A stretch of 36,744 nt of DNA from Bacteroidetes bacterium ADurb.Bin139 (GCA_002070565.1 MWDM01000016.1:1-36744); one strand, 5' to 3'; positions 17,861 to 26,987 are shown, counted from the stretch's first letter. Numbers and translations are program-made. The notes: generated from the letters alone by a model not told the origin.

Positions 17861-18847
17861 ATGATAAAACCTTACGTAATTGGCATTGACATAGGAGGTC
17901 AGAGCACAAAGCTGGGTGTTGTGGATGCCCGCGGCAATATCCTTATCCAGGATTCATTCGATACCCGTGATATCGTTACCCTAAAAGGATATATGGATGA
18001 ACTGGAAAAGAGCCTTACCCGGATGATATCCGTACCCGGGATTGGCGGGAAGGACAAGATCAAGGGCATTGGCATAGGTGCTCCCAATGGTAATTATTAC
18101 AAGGGAACCATAGAAGCCGCTCCCAACCTGAAATGGGCAAAAGATAAACAGGGAAACCCCAAAGTGATCCATTTGAAAAAAACTGTGGAAGAAGCCACGG
18201 GTTTGCCAGTTGTTGTTACCAACGATGCCAATGCGGCAGCTCAGGGAGAAATGATCTACGGGGCAGCCAAGGGTATGAAAAATTTCATTGAAATCACCCT
18301 GGGAACCGGTGTTGGCAGCGGCATTGTGATAGACGGCAAAGTAGTATACGGACACGATGGTTTTGCCGGCGAGCTGGGTCACACCACATCCATCCGCCGC
18401 ACAGGCCGTCTGTGCAATTGCGGCAAGGTTGGCTGCCTGGAATCCTATGCTTCTGCCATTGGTGTTGCCAGGACAGCCCGTGAACTGCTGGAAATGGATC
18501 CCAAATATCCGAGCGCCCTCAGGAACATGCCCGCAGATGAGATTACTTCCCGGGATGTTGCCCAGGCTGCGGCCAAAGGAGATTCTTTGTCCATTGAAGT
18601 TTTCAATTATACGGGAAGGATCCTGGGAGAAGCATTTGCCGATTTCGTTGCCTTCAGCGCCCCGGAAGCCATTGTGCTTTTCGGAGGCCTTGCACAGGCC
18701 GGTGAGCTGATATTCAAACCCACCATCGATGCCATGGAAGATAACCTGCTGTCTATCTGGAAAGGGAAAGTGAAAGTCATTCCTTCCCAGTTGCCCGGAT
18801 CCGAGGCGGCCATCCTGGGATCGGCAGCTCTGGCCTGGGAATTATAA
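17861..18847 (+). CDS. ROK-family sugar kinase, probable glucokinase
   Basis: Phosphorylates a hexose with ATP. The 328 residues show the ATP-binding start GIDIGGQSTKLGVVD, the sugar-binding VVTNDANAAAQGE with catalytic aspartate, LGTGVGSG, and the zinc motif GELGHTT followed by CNCGKVGCLES. The C-terminal LFGGLAQAG and GSEAAILGSAALAWE are also typical. There is no DNA-binding N-terminal domain, so it is a kinase and not a ROK repressor. Position between the hexose permease and galactokinase supports glucose as substrate, but ROK specificity cannot be read from motifs alone. Confidence 0.92.
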   Translation: MIKPYVIGIDIGGQSTKLGVVDARGNILIQDSFDTRDIVTLKGYMDELEKSLTRMISVPGIGGKDKIKGIGIGAPNGNYYKGTIEAAPNLKWAKDKQGNPKVIHLKKTVEEATGLPVVVTNDANAAAQGEMIYGAAKGMKNFIEITLGTGVGSGIVIDGKVVYGHDGFAGELGHTTSIRRTGRLCNCGKVGCLESYASAIGVARTARELLEMDPKYPSALRNMPADEITSRDVAQAAAKGDSLSIEVFNYTGRILGEAFADFVAFSAPEAIVLFGGLAQAGELIFKPTIDAMEDNLLSIWKGKVKVIPSQLPGSEAAILGSAALAWEL

Positions 18848-18857
18848 GGACTGCAGT

Positions 18858-20012
18858 ATGGAGATTGATATCATAAAGCAGCAGTTCAAAGACAAATTCG
18901 GTGACCATGGCACAAGGGTGTATGCTGCTCCCGGCAGGGTAAACCTGATTGGGGAACATACCGATTACAACGGAAGCTTTGTCTTCCCCGGAGCCATAGA
19001 CAAGGGAATAGTTGCGGTGATCCGCGCCAACGGAACAAATAAGGTACATACCTGGTCGGTGGATCTGCAGGATTATGCCCAATTTACCATGACTGAAACC
19101 GATCTTCCGGCCGCTTCCTGGGCGCGCTATATTTTTGGGGTATGCCGTGAGATCATCAAAAGGGGGGGATCACCCTCAGGATTTGATACCGCCTTTGCCG
19201 GGGACGTTCCCCTGGGAGCCGGCATGTCCTCATCGGCCGCCCTGGAAAGCACCTATGCCTATGCCCTGAATGACATGTTTTCTCTGGGATTTGACAAGAT
19301 GGAACTGGCCCGCATCGGCCAATCTACCGAACACAATTACGTAGGGGTGAAATGCGGCATCATGGACCAGTTTATTTCACTTTTTGGGAAAAAGGGGCAT
19401 CTTATCCGTCTTGACACCCGAAGCATGGAGTACCAGTATTTCCCGTTCCATCCACAGGGCTACCGGCTGGTGTTACTAGACACTGTGGTCAAGCATGAAC
19501 TGGCTTCATCGGCATACAACAAACGCCGCGAGTCCTGCGAAAATGCGGCCCGGACGGTCCGTGAGAACGGACATCCGCATGTGGAATTTCTCAGGGATGT
19601 AACCCAGGAGATGCTTACAGAGATGAAAGGGCTGATGCCCGAAGAAGATTTCATGCGTGCCCTGTATGTGGTTCAGGAGACGGAGCGCGTGCTCACCGTG
19701 AGTGATGCCCTGGAACGGGACGACTATGAAACGGTAGGCCGCATGATGTATCTGACCCATGAGGGCATGAGCCGCCTGTATGAGGTCAGTTGTGAGGAAC
19801 TGGATTTTCTGAACCATATTGCCAAAGAATGCGGGGTAACCGGATCCCGGGTGATGGGAGGGGGGTTTGGCGGATGCACCATCAATCTTGTGAAAGAACC
19901 CCTATACGATGGATTTCTGGCACAGGCAAAAGATCAGTTTGCCCGCAAATTCGGCCATCAGCCCAAGGTATATGATGTGGTGATCAGTGACGGGGCAAGG
20001 CGGATCTCCTAA
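18858..20012 (+). CDS. galK: Galactokinase
   Basis: Phosphorylates galactose to galactose-1-phosphate, the entry to the Leloir pathway. The 384 residues carry all three GHMP-kinase motifs: GRVNLIGEHTDYN (residues 26-38), PLGAGMSSSAALE (118-130) and MGGGFGGC near the end. The catalytic arginine (about 27) and aspartate in GIMDQF (about 170) are present. It lies 10 bases after the ROK kinase. No galT, galE or galM is in the window. Its stop overlaps the convergent YbaK-like gene by four bases. Confidence 0.97.
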   Translation: MEIDIIKQQFKDKFGDHGTRVYAAPGRVNLIGEHTDYNGSFVFPGAIDKGIVAVIRANGTNKVHTWSVDLQDYAQFTMTETDLPAASWARYIFGVCREIIKRGGSPSGFDTAFAGDVPLGAGMSSSAALESTYAYALNDMFSLGFDKMELARIGQSTEHNYVGVKCGIMDQFISLFGKKGHLIRLDTRSMEYQYFPFHPQGYRLVLLDTVVKHELASSAYNKRRESCENAARTVRENGHPHVEFLRDVTQEMLTEMKGLMPEEDFMRALYVVQETERVLTVSDALERDDYETVGRMMYLTHEGMSRLYEVSCEELDFLNHIAKECGVTGSRVMGGGFGGCTINLVKEPLYDGFLAQAKDQFARKFGHQPKVYDVVISDGARRIS

Positions 20013-20521
20013 ACCGGGATTTCCGGAGCGTCAATGTCCAGGAAGACATGGGCGTTGCCTACCATTTCAAGAAAGCGGAAAAAGTCTGTTTTTGATATGA
20101 CGGCCGTATACCGGTTGTCATTGGGATGAAAACTGATTTCTTCCGCTTCTTTCAATTTGGTGTCCAGAAAAAGTACAACATGGTTTTCGGTGTCGTTCAG
20201 TAAACCAAAAGGCGAGACCGAGCCCGGTTCCACTCCCAGGTAGCGCATCATCCGGGTGGGTGAGGCAAAGGTGAGTTTGCCCTGCCGTAGCATCTTTTCA
20301 ATACGGTGGATTGGTAAATCCCTTTTCCAGTCGAAAATTACCAGGTAGTGGCGGTTTCCCTTGTGATTTCTAAAAAAGAGGTTTTTACAATGCTGGGCAT
20401 CAATGTCTTTCCAGTAAGCTATGGCATCTGCTGCTGTGGGCAGGGGCGGATGAGTGTATAACCGGTAAGCAATATTCCAGTCATCCAGCTGTTTCAAAAC
20501 TTTATCCTTACGGTTTTCCAT
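20009..20521 (-). CDS. YbaK/ProX-type aminoacyl-tRNA deacylase
   Basis: A 170-residue cytoplasmic protein of the YbaK/EbsC fold. Recognisable parts are YRLYTHPPLPTAADA, HCKNLFFRNHKGNRHYLVIF, LTFASPTRMMRYLGVEPGSVSPFGLLND, VVLFLDTKL and SFHPNDNRYTAVIS. This order resembles the free-standing prolyl-tRNA synthetase-associated (ProXp-ala/PrdX-like) editors that hydrolyse mischarged tRNA. The conserved lysine is in CKNLFF. Its minus-strand TATTTTTG box lies four bases before the ATG, facing the GNAT promoter, so the mRNA may be leaderless. Confidence 0.9.
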   Translation of the reverse strand: MENRKDKVLKQLDDWNIAYRLYTHPPLPTAADAIAYWKDIDAQHCKNLFFRNHKGNRHYLVIFDWKRDLPIHRIEKMLRQGKLTFASPTRMMRYLGVEPGSVSPFGLLNDTENHVVLFLDTKLKEAEEISFHPNDNRYTAVISKTDFFRFLEMVGNAHVFLDIDAPEIPV

Positions 20522-20525
20522 GATG

Positions 20526-20533
20526 CAAAAATA
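20526..20533 (-). promoter_or_regulatory. Predicted -7 box, leaderless promoter of the YbaK-like gene
   Basis: The minus strand reads TATTTTTG, four bases before the ATG at 20521. It is separated by only two bases from the opposing box of the GNAT gene. Confidence 0.55.
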
Positions 20534-20535
20534 CT

Positions 20536-20543
20536 TATATTTG
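20536..20543 (+). promoter_or_regulatory. Predicted -7 box, leaderless promoter of the GNAT gene
   Basis: TATATTTG on the plus strand, four bases before the ATG at 20548. The -33 region for this promoter lies inside the first codons of the opposing gene. Confidence 0.6.
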
Positions 20544-20547
20544 TCTA

Positions 20548-21021
20548 ATGATCATAAGAAAAGCCACCATAAAAGATGCCGGGGTCCTGGCAGCGAACCA
20601 GGTACACATGGCGCTCGAATCGGAAAACATCGTACTGGATCGCCAGACGGTGCTGCTGGGAACTTGCGCCTACCTGGAAGATGAAAACCGCGGTACAGCA
20701 TACATAGCAGAAATCAAGGGAGAGATAGCCGCCTCGCTGCTCATTACCAGGGAATGGAGTGATTGGCGCAACGCCTGGATATGGTGGATACAAAGCGTAT
20801 ACACGATCCCCAAATTTCGCAGGATGGGTGTCTACAAGGCACTCTATAAACATTTGCAGGAACTGGTCAGGAAATCTGAAGATGTGATTGGAATCCGACT
20901 CTATGTGGCCAGGAACAATCCCCGGGCGATAGAAACATACCGCAGGCTGGGCATGACCGACGAGCATTACACCACCTTCGAGTGGCTCAGGGATCCGGAC
21001 ACCTTCAAACCCGCGGAATGA
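20548..21021 (+). CDS. GNAT-family N-acetyltransferase
   Basis: A 157-residue acetyl-CoA-dependent acetyltransferase. It starts MIIRKATIKDAGVLAANQ, has the central strands GTAYIAEIKGEIAASLLIT and IQSVYTIPKFRRMGVYKALYKHL. The latter holds the pyrophosphate-binding R-x-x-G-x-x/G pattern, here RRMGVYKAL. It ends with LYVARNNPRAIETYRRLGM, the usual motif B. The substrate is unknown. Its TGA overlaps the ATG of the broken metallophosphoesterase gene (ATGA at 21018-21021), so the two were once translationally coupled. Confidence 0.9.
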   Translation: MIIRKATIKDAGVLAANQVHMALESENIVLDRQTVLLGTCAYLEDENRGTAYIAEIKGEIAASLLITREWSDWRNAWIWWIQSVYTIPKFRRMGVYKALYKHLQELVRKSEDVIGIRLYVARNNPRAIETYRRLGMTDEHYTTFEWLRDPDTFKPAE

Positions 21022-21646
21022 AACATTTTGCCTTCTTTTTCTCACTGCTCCTGATCATCTATGGCCTGGGTAATTTTTATGCGCTTTACCGGGGTTATCA
21101 ATGGTCGCCGTTTCACGGACCCTGCCTGAAATGGATCTTCATTATCTGGGGCATTGTCATGATGCTCCCCTGGGAGTCTATGCCGTGCCCGGGAACCATG
21201 AATTTTACGGACAAGAGGAGAACACACTCCAATGGATAGCCGGACAAGGGATTGTGGTCCTGCGGGACTCGGTAGTCCGGATTCCCGGGGTGGCTTACAT
21301 CCTGGGCAGGGAGGATCATTCTGCAGCAGGAAGGAAGACCCTCCGCCAGGTGTGGGAAGCCTCGGCTTACAGCTCTTCTGAAAGGGACTTGCCTTTACTT
21401 GTGCTTGACCACCAGCCCCTTGGAATTGCCGAGGCTGTTGATTTTGGTGCAGACTTCCAGATATGCGGGCATACGCACGCCGGTCAGTTGTGGCCGGTTT
21501 CCCTTCTGGTAAAAAGGGCGAATGATCTTTTTTATGGAGAATATACCCGGGGATCGACCCGGTTTTACGTCACATCGGGGCTGGGCATCTGGGGCCCGCC
21601 GTTCCACATCGGGGTGCCTCGCAGTGAATATGTGGTAATCCGGTAA
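21018..21646 (+). pseudogene. Membrane-anchored metallophosphoesterase, broken by an internal deletion
   Basis: The 5' part encodes MKHFAFFFSLLLIIYGLGNFYAL and a second hydrophobic stretch ending near IIWGIVMML, the usual membrane anchor of YkoQ/YaeI-like phosphoesterases. At about 21150-21165 the sequence jumps to another frame that continues with PLGVYAVPGNHEFYG and later QICGHTHAGQLWP, the third and last metal-binding motifs. The first two metal motifs (DxH and GD) and the intervening roughly 150 residues are absent. The whole spans about 209 codons against about 370 in intact relatives. It should be inactive. The upstream frame ends at 21239; the downstream frame ends naturally at 21646. 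Confidence 0.88.
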
Positions 21647-21653
21647 CATACAA

Positions 21654-21677
21654 TAACCGGCCTGAAGAAGGCGGTTA
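21654..21677. terminator. Possible bidirectional hairpin between convergent genes
   Basis: TAACCGGCCT (21654-21663) pairs with AAGGCGGTTA (21668-21677) over about nine bases with one bulge. It overlaps the stop codon of the TonB receptor gene. No strong T-run follows on either side, so terminator function is uncertain. Confidence 0.35.
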
Positions 21678-23711
21678 CCGGAACAGGGGGACGATCCCTA
21701 CAGAGAGGGTGTAATTGATCCCTGGCATAGGTCTGGCCAGCACCGTTTCATAAGCCTCGTTGAAGAGATTTTTCACGATCGCTTTCACGTGCAGCACCGT
21801 ATGATTAAACCGGAAACTTTTCTCCAGCGCGATGTCATTCATAAAGTAGGGACCCAGCACCCCCAGCTGTGTGCGTGTCTGATTGCTCGATGTGGTATAA
21901 CGCTCACTGTAATAAGTCCAGTCATAGGTGAAGGTCCATTGCTTCCAGCTGACCCTTCCGGTAAAGGAGGCAGAAAATTCGGGAATATAGACCAATTGTT
22001 TTCCAATAGCCTGGTCAGCCCAGCTAACGGGATCTCCCAGGTTCAGGGACCTTGTCCAGGAAAAATTGCCGAGGCCGCCGATGGTCCAGTTATTTCCGGG
22101 GTGAATTTCGGCAGAACCCCTGAACTCAATTCCGTAACTTTTCACCTGCCTGATATTTACGGGCGACCAGAACCCCTTGAAAGTAGGCAGCCAACTGATC
22201 CAGTTCCGGATACGGGAATAGAATCCGGTGAGGTTGCCGCTCCAATTTACCAGCCTGCCCTTATCCTGTGCAGACAAACCACCATCAAAGGTCATCCCTT
22301 CTTCGGGTTTAAGCAGGGGGTTGCCCCCCGGCATAAAATACAGGTCGTTGAGTGTGGGATAACGAAAATTCCTGGCAGCCGAGGCTTTGAGCATCACCTG
22401 CCCTTTACGGGATACCAGGTATTCTGCAAAAAAAGAAAGGATGGGCGGTGTCATTTTTTTCCCGTAGAGGTCTTCACGAAGACTAACAGACACACCGAGC
22501 CTTTCCGACGGGCGGTATCTGGCAGCGATAAATCCCGACGTTTCCAGGCGAGCCTGCTGGTAACCAAGGAGTGACTGCTCCCCCTGGGTAGAGATAACAG
22601 CTTTATCCGTGCTTGTCACAAAGTGCTGATTCAATGTTATATTCGCGGAAAACATCCAGTTTTCCAGATACCATTCCCCCTCCAGTTGAGAAAAAAGGGA
22701 ATGGACAAAGCTTTGTGAGTGCACCATGTCGGCCCAGTTCCCATCCCCAAGGCCACGCTGGTATTGATAGAGCATATCGGTATAGGTATAACCGGCACGT
22801 GCTTCCAGCTTACTGCCGTTATGCAGCTTTCGCCACCCTAAGATGCCCCTGAAAGTATTGTCATTCTGATTGTTGCGCACACTAGAGCTTTCCTTGTAAT
22901 CTACGTTCAGCAGGGGGATACCGCGATCTGTGGCGGAATACCAGCCAGAAACATACCAGGTTCCTCCGCCTGATCCTTTGAGGAAAAAATCATGCAATAA
23001 GTGAAAGTCCCTGAAAACCCCGTTCTTATTACGTTCCACGGGATATTCGTATCCGCTCACATTGCCCTGGTCATCGTAAAAAAAATGTTTTTTTCTATAG
23101 TTGGTGTATGGGTAGTCATTTCTGGACGAAGCAAAGTAAAGTCTGATCGATGAACTCCATTGTTGTTTTCTTATGGAAATATTCAGGAATTCATCAAACG
23201 TACGGAAGCTGCCTGCACCCTGGATGTACTGGAGCGAAAGCCCTTCCTGTGCTGGGGTTGAGGTAGACAGGGCTATCGCGCCTCCCAGGCCGCCTGAAGA
23301 CAGGGTGACGGAACTCGGTCCGTGATACAGATCGGCCCTGTCAATGAAATAGGATGGAATGGTCGAGAAATCCACCATACCCAGCATGGGTGAATTGATC
23401 TTCATCCCGTTCCATGTGACCTGTGTATGGGATGGGGAGGTGCCTCTGAAAGATGCGGTGGACAGGGTGGCCCGTCCGTAGTGTTTTATGAATAGCGAAC
23501 TGCTGCGGGTCAGCACATGGGCCAGAGACCCGGTGATGTCACTGTGCAATTCCATTGAATCCAGGGATGTCTTCTGCATACCCATATCCCTTAGCCTGTA
23601 CCGGGCTGTTATCCGGATAGAGTCGAGCTGGCGTGTTTGAACTGAATCCTGCGCGCGGGCTGTGAGTCCGGATATAAACAGCAAAGGAAACAGAAACAAA
23701 AACCTGGTCAT
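21675..23711 (-). CDS. btuB: TonB-dependent outer-membrane receptor, BtuB-like (cobalamin uptake)
   Basis: A 678-residue outer-membrane beta-barrel with signal peptide (residues 1-20, ending ARAQ), a plug domain (about 30-150, with SFRGTSPSHTQVTWNGMKINSPMLGMVDFSTIP and SSGGLGGAIALST) and a 22-strand-type barrel. NFRYPTLNDLYFMPGGNPLLKPEEG is the typical receptor signature, and the chain ends in phenylalanine-arginine. No N-terminal carboxypeptidase-like extension is present, unlike SusC. It is the last of four genes under a cobalamin riboswitch, joined to the preceding gene by ATGA, so transport of vitamin B12 or a related corrinoid is strongly implied. Energy would come from TonB-ExbBD encoded elsewhere. 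Confidence 0.93.
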   Translation of the reverse strand: MTRFLFLFPLLFISGLTARAQDSVQTRQLDSIRITARYRLRDMGMQKTSLDSMELHSDITGSLAHVLTRSSSLFIKHYGRATLSTASFRGTSPSHTQVTWNGMKINSPMLGMVDFSTIPSYFIDRADLYHGPSSVTLSSGGLGGAIALSTSTPAQEGLSLQYIQGAGSFRTFDEFLNISIRKQQWSSSIRLYFASSRNDYPYTNYRKKHFFYDDQGNVSGYEYPVERNKNGVFRDFHLLHDFFLKGSGGGTWYVSGWYSATDRGIPLLNVDYKESSSVRNNQNDNTFRGILGWRKLHNGSKLEARAGYTYTDMLYQYQRGLGDGNWADMVHSQSFVHSLFSQLEGEWYLENWMFSANITLNQHFVTSTDKAVISTQGEQSLLGYQQARLETSGFIAARYRPSERLGVSVSLREDLYGKKMTPPILSFFAEYLVSRKGQVMLKASAARNFRYPTLNDLYFMPGGNPLLKPEEGMTFDGGLSAQDKGRLVNWSGNLTGFYSRIRNWISWLPTFKGFWSPVNIRQVKSYGIEFRGSAEIHPGNNWTIGGLGNFSWTRSLNLGDPVSWADQAIGKQLVYIPEFSASFTGRVSWKQWTFTYDWTYYSERYTTSSNQTRTQLGVLGPYFMNDIALEKSFRFNHTVLHVKAIVKNLFNEAYETVLARPMPGINYTLSVGIVPLFR

Positions 23712-25171
23712 TTGATGAGATTGTAGTCACAGATTGAACAGATTTCGGTTGATATTTCTCCCAGCCATCCCGATTTTCCGTTGACGCCGGTCTGTACTTT
23801 GACAAAATCTATAAAATCAAGGTGAATGGGGTTCCCGTTGCGCTTTACAGCATCGGATATGCGGAACAAATCCTGGTCATGGTTGTCTGCATAGCCCCAG
23901 CCGTATGGAGGGCTGATCCATGAACCGCTTTGGGAAAGGTAATTTCGTGATTCAAGCCGTGTGCCTACAAGGGTGTAATAATCCCTGTCTATCCACAGCG
24001 GATAGTAACTGTCCTGGCCGTGGAACGATCCCAGGTAATCTATGGTTCCGGTATTACCTTCATTGTCTGCCCAGTAAACGGGGCGTCCTGTTTCCCTTGG
24101 ACGGAAATACGTTACCGCATAGTTCCGGATGGTGCGGCTGTTATCGTGTTCACTTCCCTTGAGCTCATACCATGTGTCATCGGGCAGGCCGTTTCCGTTG
24201 CTGTCCTGCATTACCCACACGATGCCCGGCTCAGAGGAATTTTCGTGGGCATTTCCTGTTATCTGCAGGTTGAACCCGCCGTCGTTGACAATGCTGTGGT
24301 CAAAACCGGCTACCAGGGTTCCTCCAAAAGCCCCAAGTGATATGAACAAGCCTTGTTTCAACCTTTTTTCTGCATACAGGATTGCTTTTTCAGGGGTGTT
24401 TTCTCCAGAAAATCCTCCCGTTTCCTGCTCATTGATGAATTGTCCCGGAGCAGGAGTGTATTCCAGCACTACACTCCAATGTGCAGAACTTTCCAGGTGT
24501 GAAGCACGGTAATACTTGCCCGCAGGGGGATCCGGGTCTTCCGTTGTGTCTGTGTCACCACTTGGGGGGAGGGTATCCGAGACCTTCACCTTGAAAAAGA
24601 TCTGGTCCGTTCCGTCTTCATTGACAACACAGAAAAACACATCGTATATACCTTCCCGGGACGAGGTAAAAGCATAGACACTGTCCCGGCTTACTTCCAC
24701 CTGGTCTACTTTCCACAGGAAGGTTGCGTTCTCTTTGTTGTCGATTATTGGCCTTATTTCCAGGGAGGCTGATGTGAGAACTGAATAGCCGTACTCCGGT
24801 ACCGCCAGGAAGATATGCGGTGCTGCCGTCTTAAGGACATCTATGCGGACCTGCTTGCTAACAGTTATATCCGGTCTGCTTACCCTTAGTGTGAGTAAGT
24901 AGGTTCCGGGCAGTTGTGCGCTGAAAACATACTGTTTATCGGTCCCCACGATTGATCCGTCAAGCTCCCAGGTGTAGGATGCCCCGGCATCATATGAGAT
25001 CTGTGGTGTGAGGGTCAGTGTTTTTCCCGTTTTTACGCTGTAAAGCCCGTCTGCGACGTCAAAGACAATCAGGGGAGCCGGTTCGTTGTGCAATTCCCTG
25101 CCCATGTTGCACCCGGCAAGGAGAAAGAGGCCGATGCAAAGAAACAGGCTGTATTTTCCGTTCATTTTCAT
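23708..25171 (-). CDS. Surface lipoprotein with PKD-like domains, cobalamin operon
   Basis: A 487-residue lipoprotein (signal LFLCIGLFLLAGC, cysteine about 21). Two PKD-like beta-sandwich repeats occupy about 35-115 and 120-200, for example SYTWELDGSIVGTDKQYVFS followed by TFLWKVDQVEVSRDSVYAFT. A proline- and aspartate-rich linker DTDTTEDPDPP leads to a C-terminal part of about 260 residues with a calcium-binding-like loop DSNGNGLPDDTWYEL and many aromatic residues. I do not recognise a characterised enzyme. Its place between the BtuG-like lipoprotein and BtuB, each joined by ATGA, suggests a surface accessory role in corrinoid capture. A shorter start at 25165 is possible. Confidence 0.8.
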   Translation of the reverse strand: MKMNGKYSLFLCIGLFLLAGCNMGRELHNEPAPLIVFDVADGLYSVKTGKTLTLTPQISYDAGASYTWELDGSIVGTDKQYVFSAQLPGTYLLTLRVSRPDITVSKQVRIDVLKTAAPHIFLAVPEYGYSVLTSASLEIRPIIDNKENATFLWKVDQVEVSRDSVYAFTSSREGIYDVFFCVVNEDGTDQIFFKVKVSDTLPPSGDTDTTEDPDPPAGKYYRASHLESSAHWSVVLEYTPAPGQFINEQETGGFSGENTPEKAILYAEKRLKQGLFISLGAFGGTLVAGFDHSIVNDGGFNLQITGNAHENSSEPGIVWVMQDSNGNGLPDDTWYELKGSEHDNSRTIRNYAVTYFRPRETGRPVYWADNEGNTGTIDYLGSFHGQDSYYPLWIDRDYYTLVGTRLESRNYLSQSGSWISPPYGWGYADNHDQDLFRISDAVKRNGNPIHLDFIDFVKVQTGVNGKSGWLGEISTEICSICDYNLIK

Positions 25172-26196
25172 TTAAAACAAAAAAATCCGGGATTTACTCC
25201 TGTGGTCAGGGTATCCACAGGCACTCCCCGGGTATTAAAACGGTACACCTTACCCTGCTGGACATAGTCAAGGGCATCGGCAACATAAACATGGGATGTT
25301 ACCGGATCTACAGCCAGGCCGTAATAGGTTCTTTTATCCAGTACGATAAATGGAGCAATGTCTGTAGCTGCCTGATCTGTACCCATCCGCCAGAGGCTTT
25401 TGTTCAGGTAATACAGTGTATCCCGCGAGGCATTCATGGCAAGATAAGTGCGGGCTCCGTCTGCCTGGGCAGGAAAGGTTTTTTCAATCTTTCTGCTGCG
25501 TGCATCTATGCGGTAAAGATTCCCTGCTGCAGCACACCAGATTTTTCCGTTACCGTCCAGGAGCAGATCCGTAGGTTGGCAGCCCACTTCCAGTGAATCT
25601 GTAACCCGGTCTGTCACAGTATCTATGACCAGTATTTTATTATCATAAGACCAGCAGGTCACAAACACAAAATTTTCCCATTGGACCATTTTTTCCGTAG
25701 AGCGGTGCCCGGTAACAGGTATGTAACCCAGAATGCGGAACGACTGAGGGTCAACTATGGTGATTTTCTCCTGGTACAGGTCTGTCACATAAGCTTTCCG
25801 TTTGTCTATGAAATGAATATACCTGGGTGAGATCAATCCCGTAATACTTCCTTTGAGCCGGAACGTATTTGGGTCAATGACAAAGATTACCCCCGAATTG
25901 TTCACCACTATGTACCCATTGCCTTCAAAGATTGACAGGGACTGGGCCACATCCCCCAGGTTAATGCCATTGGCGCGAAAGAACACTTCGTTCTCTGTTT
26001 TCCCTGAGCCGGGTATGTAATAGGTGAGCGAGGCATTGGCATACATGAAATTACCCTCGTTAATGATCAATAAACCTTCCCCTGTGGGACCGGGAGGGAA
26101 ATCCTCTGTCTGCGATGGCCCGTATTTCATACAAGAGGTCAGCGGCAGGAAGATAAGAAGCAATCCCGTGGTTAAAAGAAGGTTTATTTGTTTCAT
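25168..26196 (-). CDS. BtuG-like beta-propeller surface lipoprotein (DUF5074/YncE type)
   Basis: A 342-residue lipoprotein (signal LLIFLPLTSC, cysteine about 22). After a short linker rich in proline, glycine and acidic residues comes LLIINEGNFMYANASLTYY, the DUF5074 signature. Repeated blades follow, such as VFVIDPNTFRLKGSI, ITIVDPQSFRILGYIPV and ILVIDTVTDRVTDSLEV, fitting a seven-bladed propeller. BtuG proteins of Bacteroides have this architecture, bind cobalamin on the cell surface and cap BtuB. Riboswitch control and linkage to btuB make that role likely here, but I have not compared binding residues. Confidence 0.85.
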   Translation of the reverse strand: MKQINLLLTTGLLLIFLPLTSCMKYGPSQTEDFPPGPTGEGLLIINEGNFMYANASLTYYIPGSGKTENEVFFRANGINLGDVAQSLSIFEGNGYIVVNNSGVIFVIDPNTFRLKGSITGLISPRYIHFIDKRKAYVTDLYQEKITIVDPQSFRILGYIPVTGHRSTEKMVQWENFVFVTCWSYDNKILVIDTVTDRVTDSLEVGCQPTDLLLDGNGKIWCAAAGNLYRIDARSRKIEKTFPAQADGARTYLAMNASRDTLYYLNKSLWRMGTDQAATDIAPFIVLDKRTYYGLAVDPVTSHVYVADALDYVQQGKVYRFNTRGVPVDTLTTGVNPGFFCFK

Positions 26197-26987
26197 GGTA
26201 TGACAAAATACTCACTCAGTATGATGTTGTCCAGACAAAAGTAGGCAGGGGTGTTCATTCCCCATGGACCGGAATCGGAACTTTCCATGCTGAAAGTCAG
26301 CTTATGGATATGCCCCAGGGAAGAAAGATCAACTTTTTTCCAGGTTTTCAGAACCCCTTCTCCATCTGGTGTCCTGAAGTCAGCCAGGTAGCAATCCACC
26401 GTTCCTTTTACCTGCCCACTTTTTCCGTGCCCGGTAAAGGTGACTTTCAGCCAATCCCGGTCGTTATAGGAAAAAGCTTTGCAGAACATGTCTCCATGCA
26501 GCATGGAAAGTGCCGTATAACTGCTGTTGGTGACGAAAAGGGAATGTATGATCATTTCTTTTTCCGGGTCACTAAAAGAAATCGCGGAATCAGCGCCCAG
26601 GTATACCAGGGCAAAAGTTTCTGAATTGCTATGTCCCCCCTTACCGGTCAGGGTATCCTTATAATAAACACTGCACTGGTTTTGATATCCTGCCGTTTCC
26701 ATATCGTTCCACCGGGAGGGTACAATCCCGCTCCAGGTGGAATAGGCATATCCCTCATATTCAAATGATTCAAAACCATAACCAAAACGCAAACCCGAAA
26801 GAGCGTGTGTATAAGGCACAAAAGACTGGTCATAGAGGTTATCTCCGTATGGAGACCCGGCCCGCGATGCCTCTGTGGCGTCTTCAAATGTAATCACAAC
26901 AGGAGCCGGTTCTCCCGGAATACATGGCTGGCAGCCTGAAAGAAGTCCCGTCAGGCATAATGCGCATAAAAAAAACAAATGTTTCAT
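26193..26987 (-). CDS. DUF4465 lipoprotein, first gene of the cobalamin operon
   Basis: A 264-residue lipoprotein (signal FFLCALCLTGLLSGC, cysteine about 19). The body matches the DUF4465 pattern: ITFEDA near residue 33, GLRFGYGFESFEYEGYAYSTWSGIVPSRW, a central ALVYLGADSAISF, LFVTNSSYTALSML, a DWLKVTFTGHGKSGQVKGTVDCYLAD strand pair and a final WGMNTPAYFCLDNI. It is rich in aromatic residues and probably a beta-sandwich jelly roll. No activity is known to me. It is the gene closest to the riboswitch and overlaps the BtuG-like gene by ATGA, so it belongs to the corrinoid uptake set. Confidence 0.85.
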   Translation of the reverse strand: MKHLFFLCALCLTGLLSGCQPCIPGEPAPVVITFEDATEASRAGSPYGDNLYDQSFVPYTHALSGLRFGYGFESFEYEGYAYSTWSGIVPSRWNDMETAGYQNQCSVYYKDTLTGKGGHSNSETFALVYLGADSAISFSDPEKEMIIHSLFVTNSSYTALSMLHGDMFCKAFSYNDRDWLKVTFTGHGKSGQVKGTVDCYLADFRTPDGEGVLKTWKKVDLSSLGHIHKLTFSMESSDSGPWGMNTPAYFCLDNIILSEYFVIP

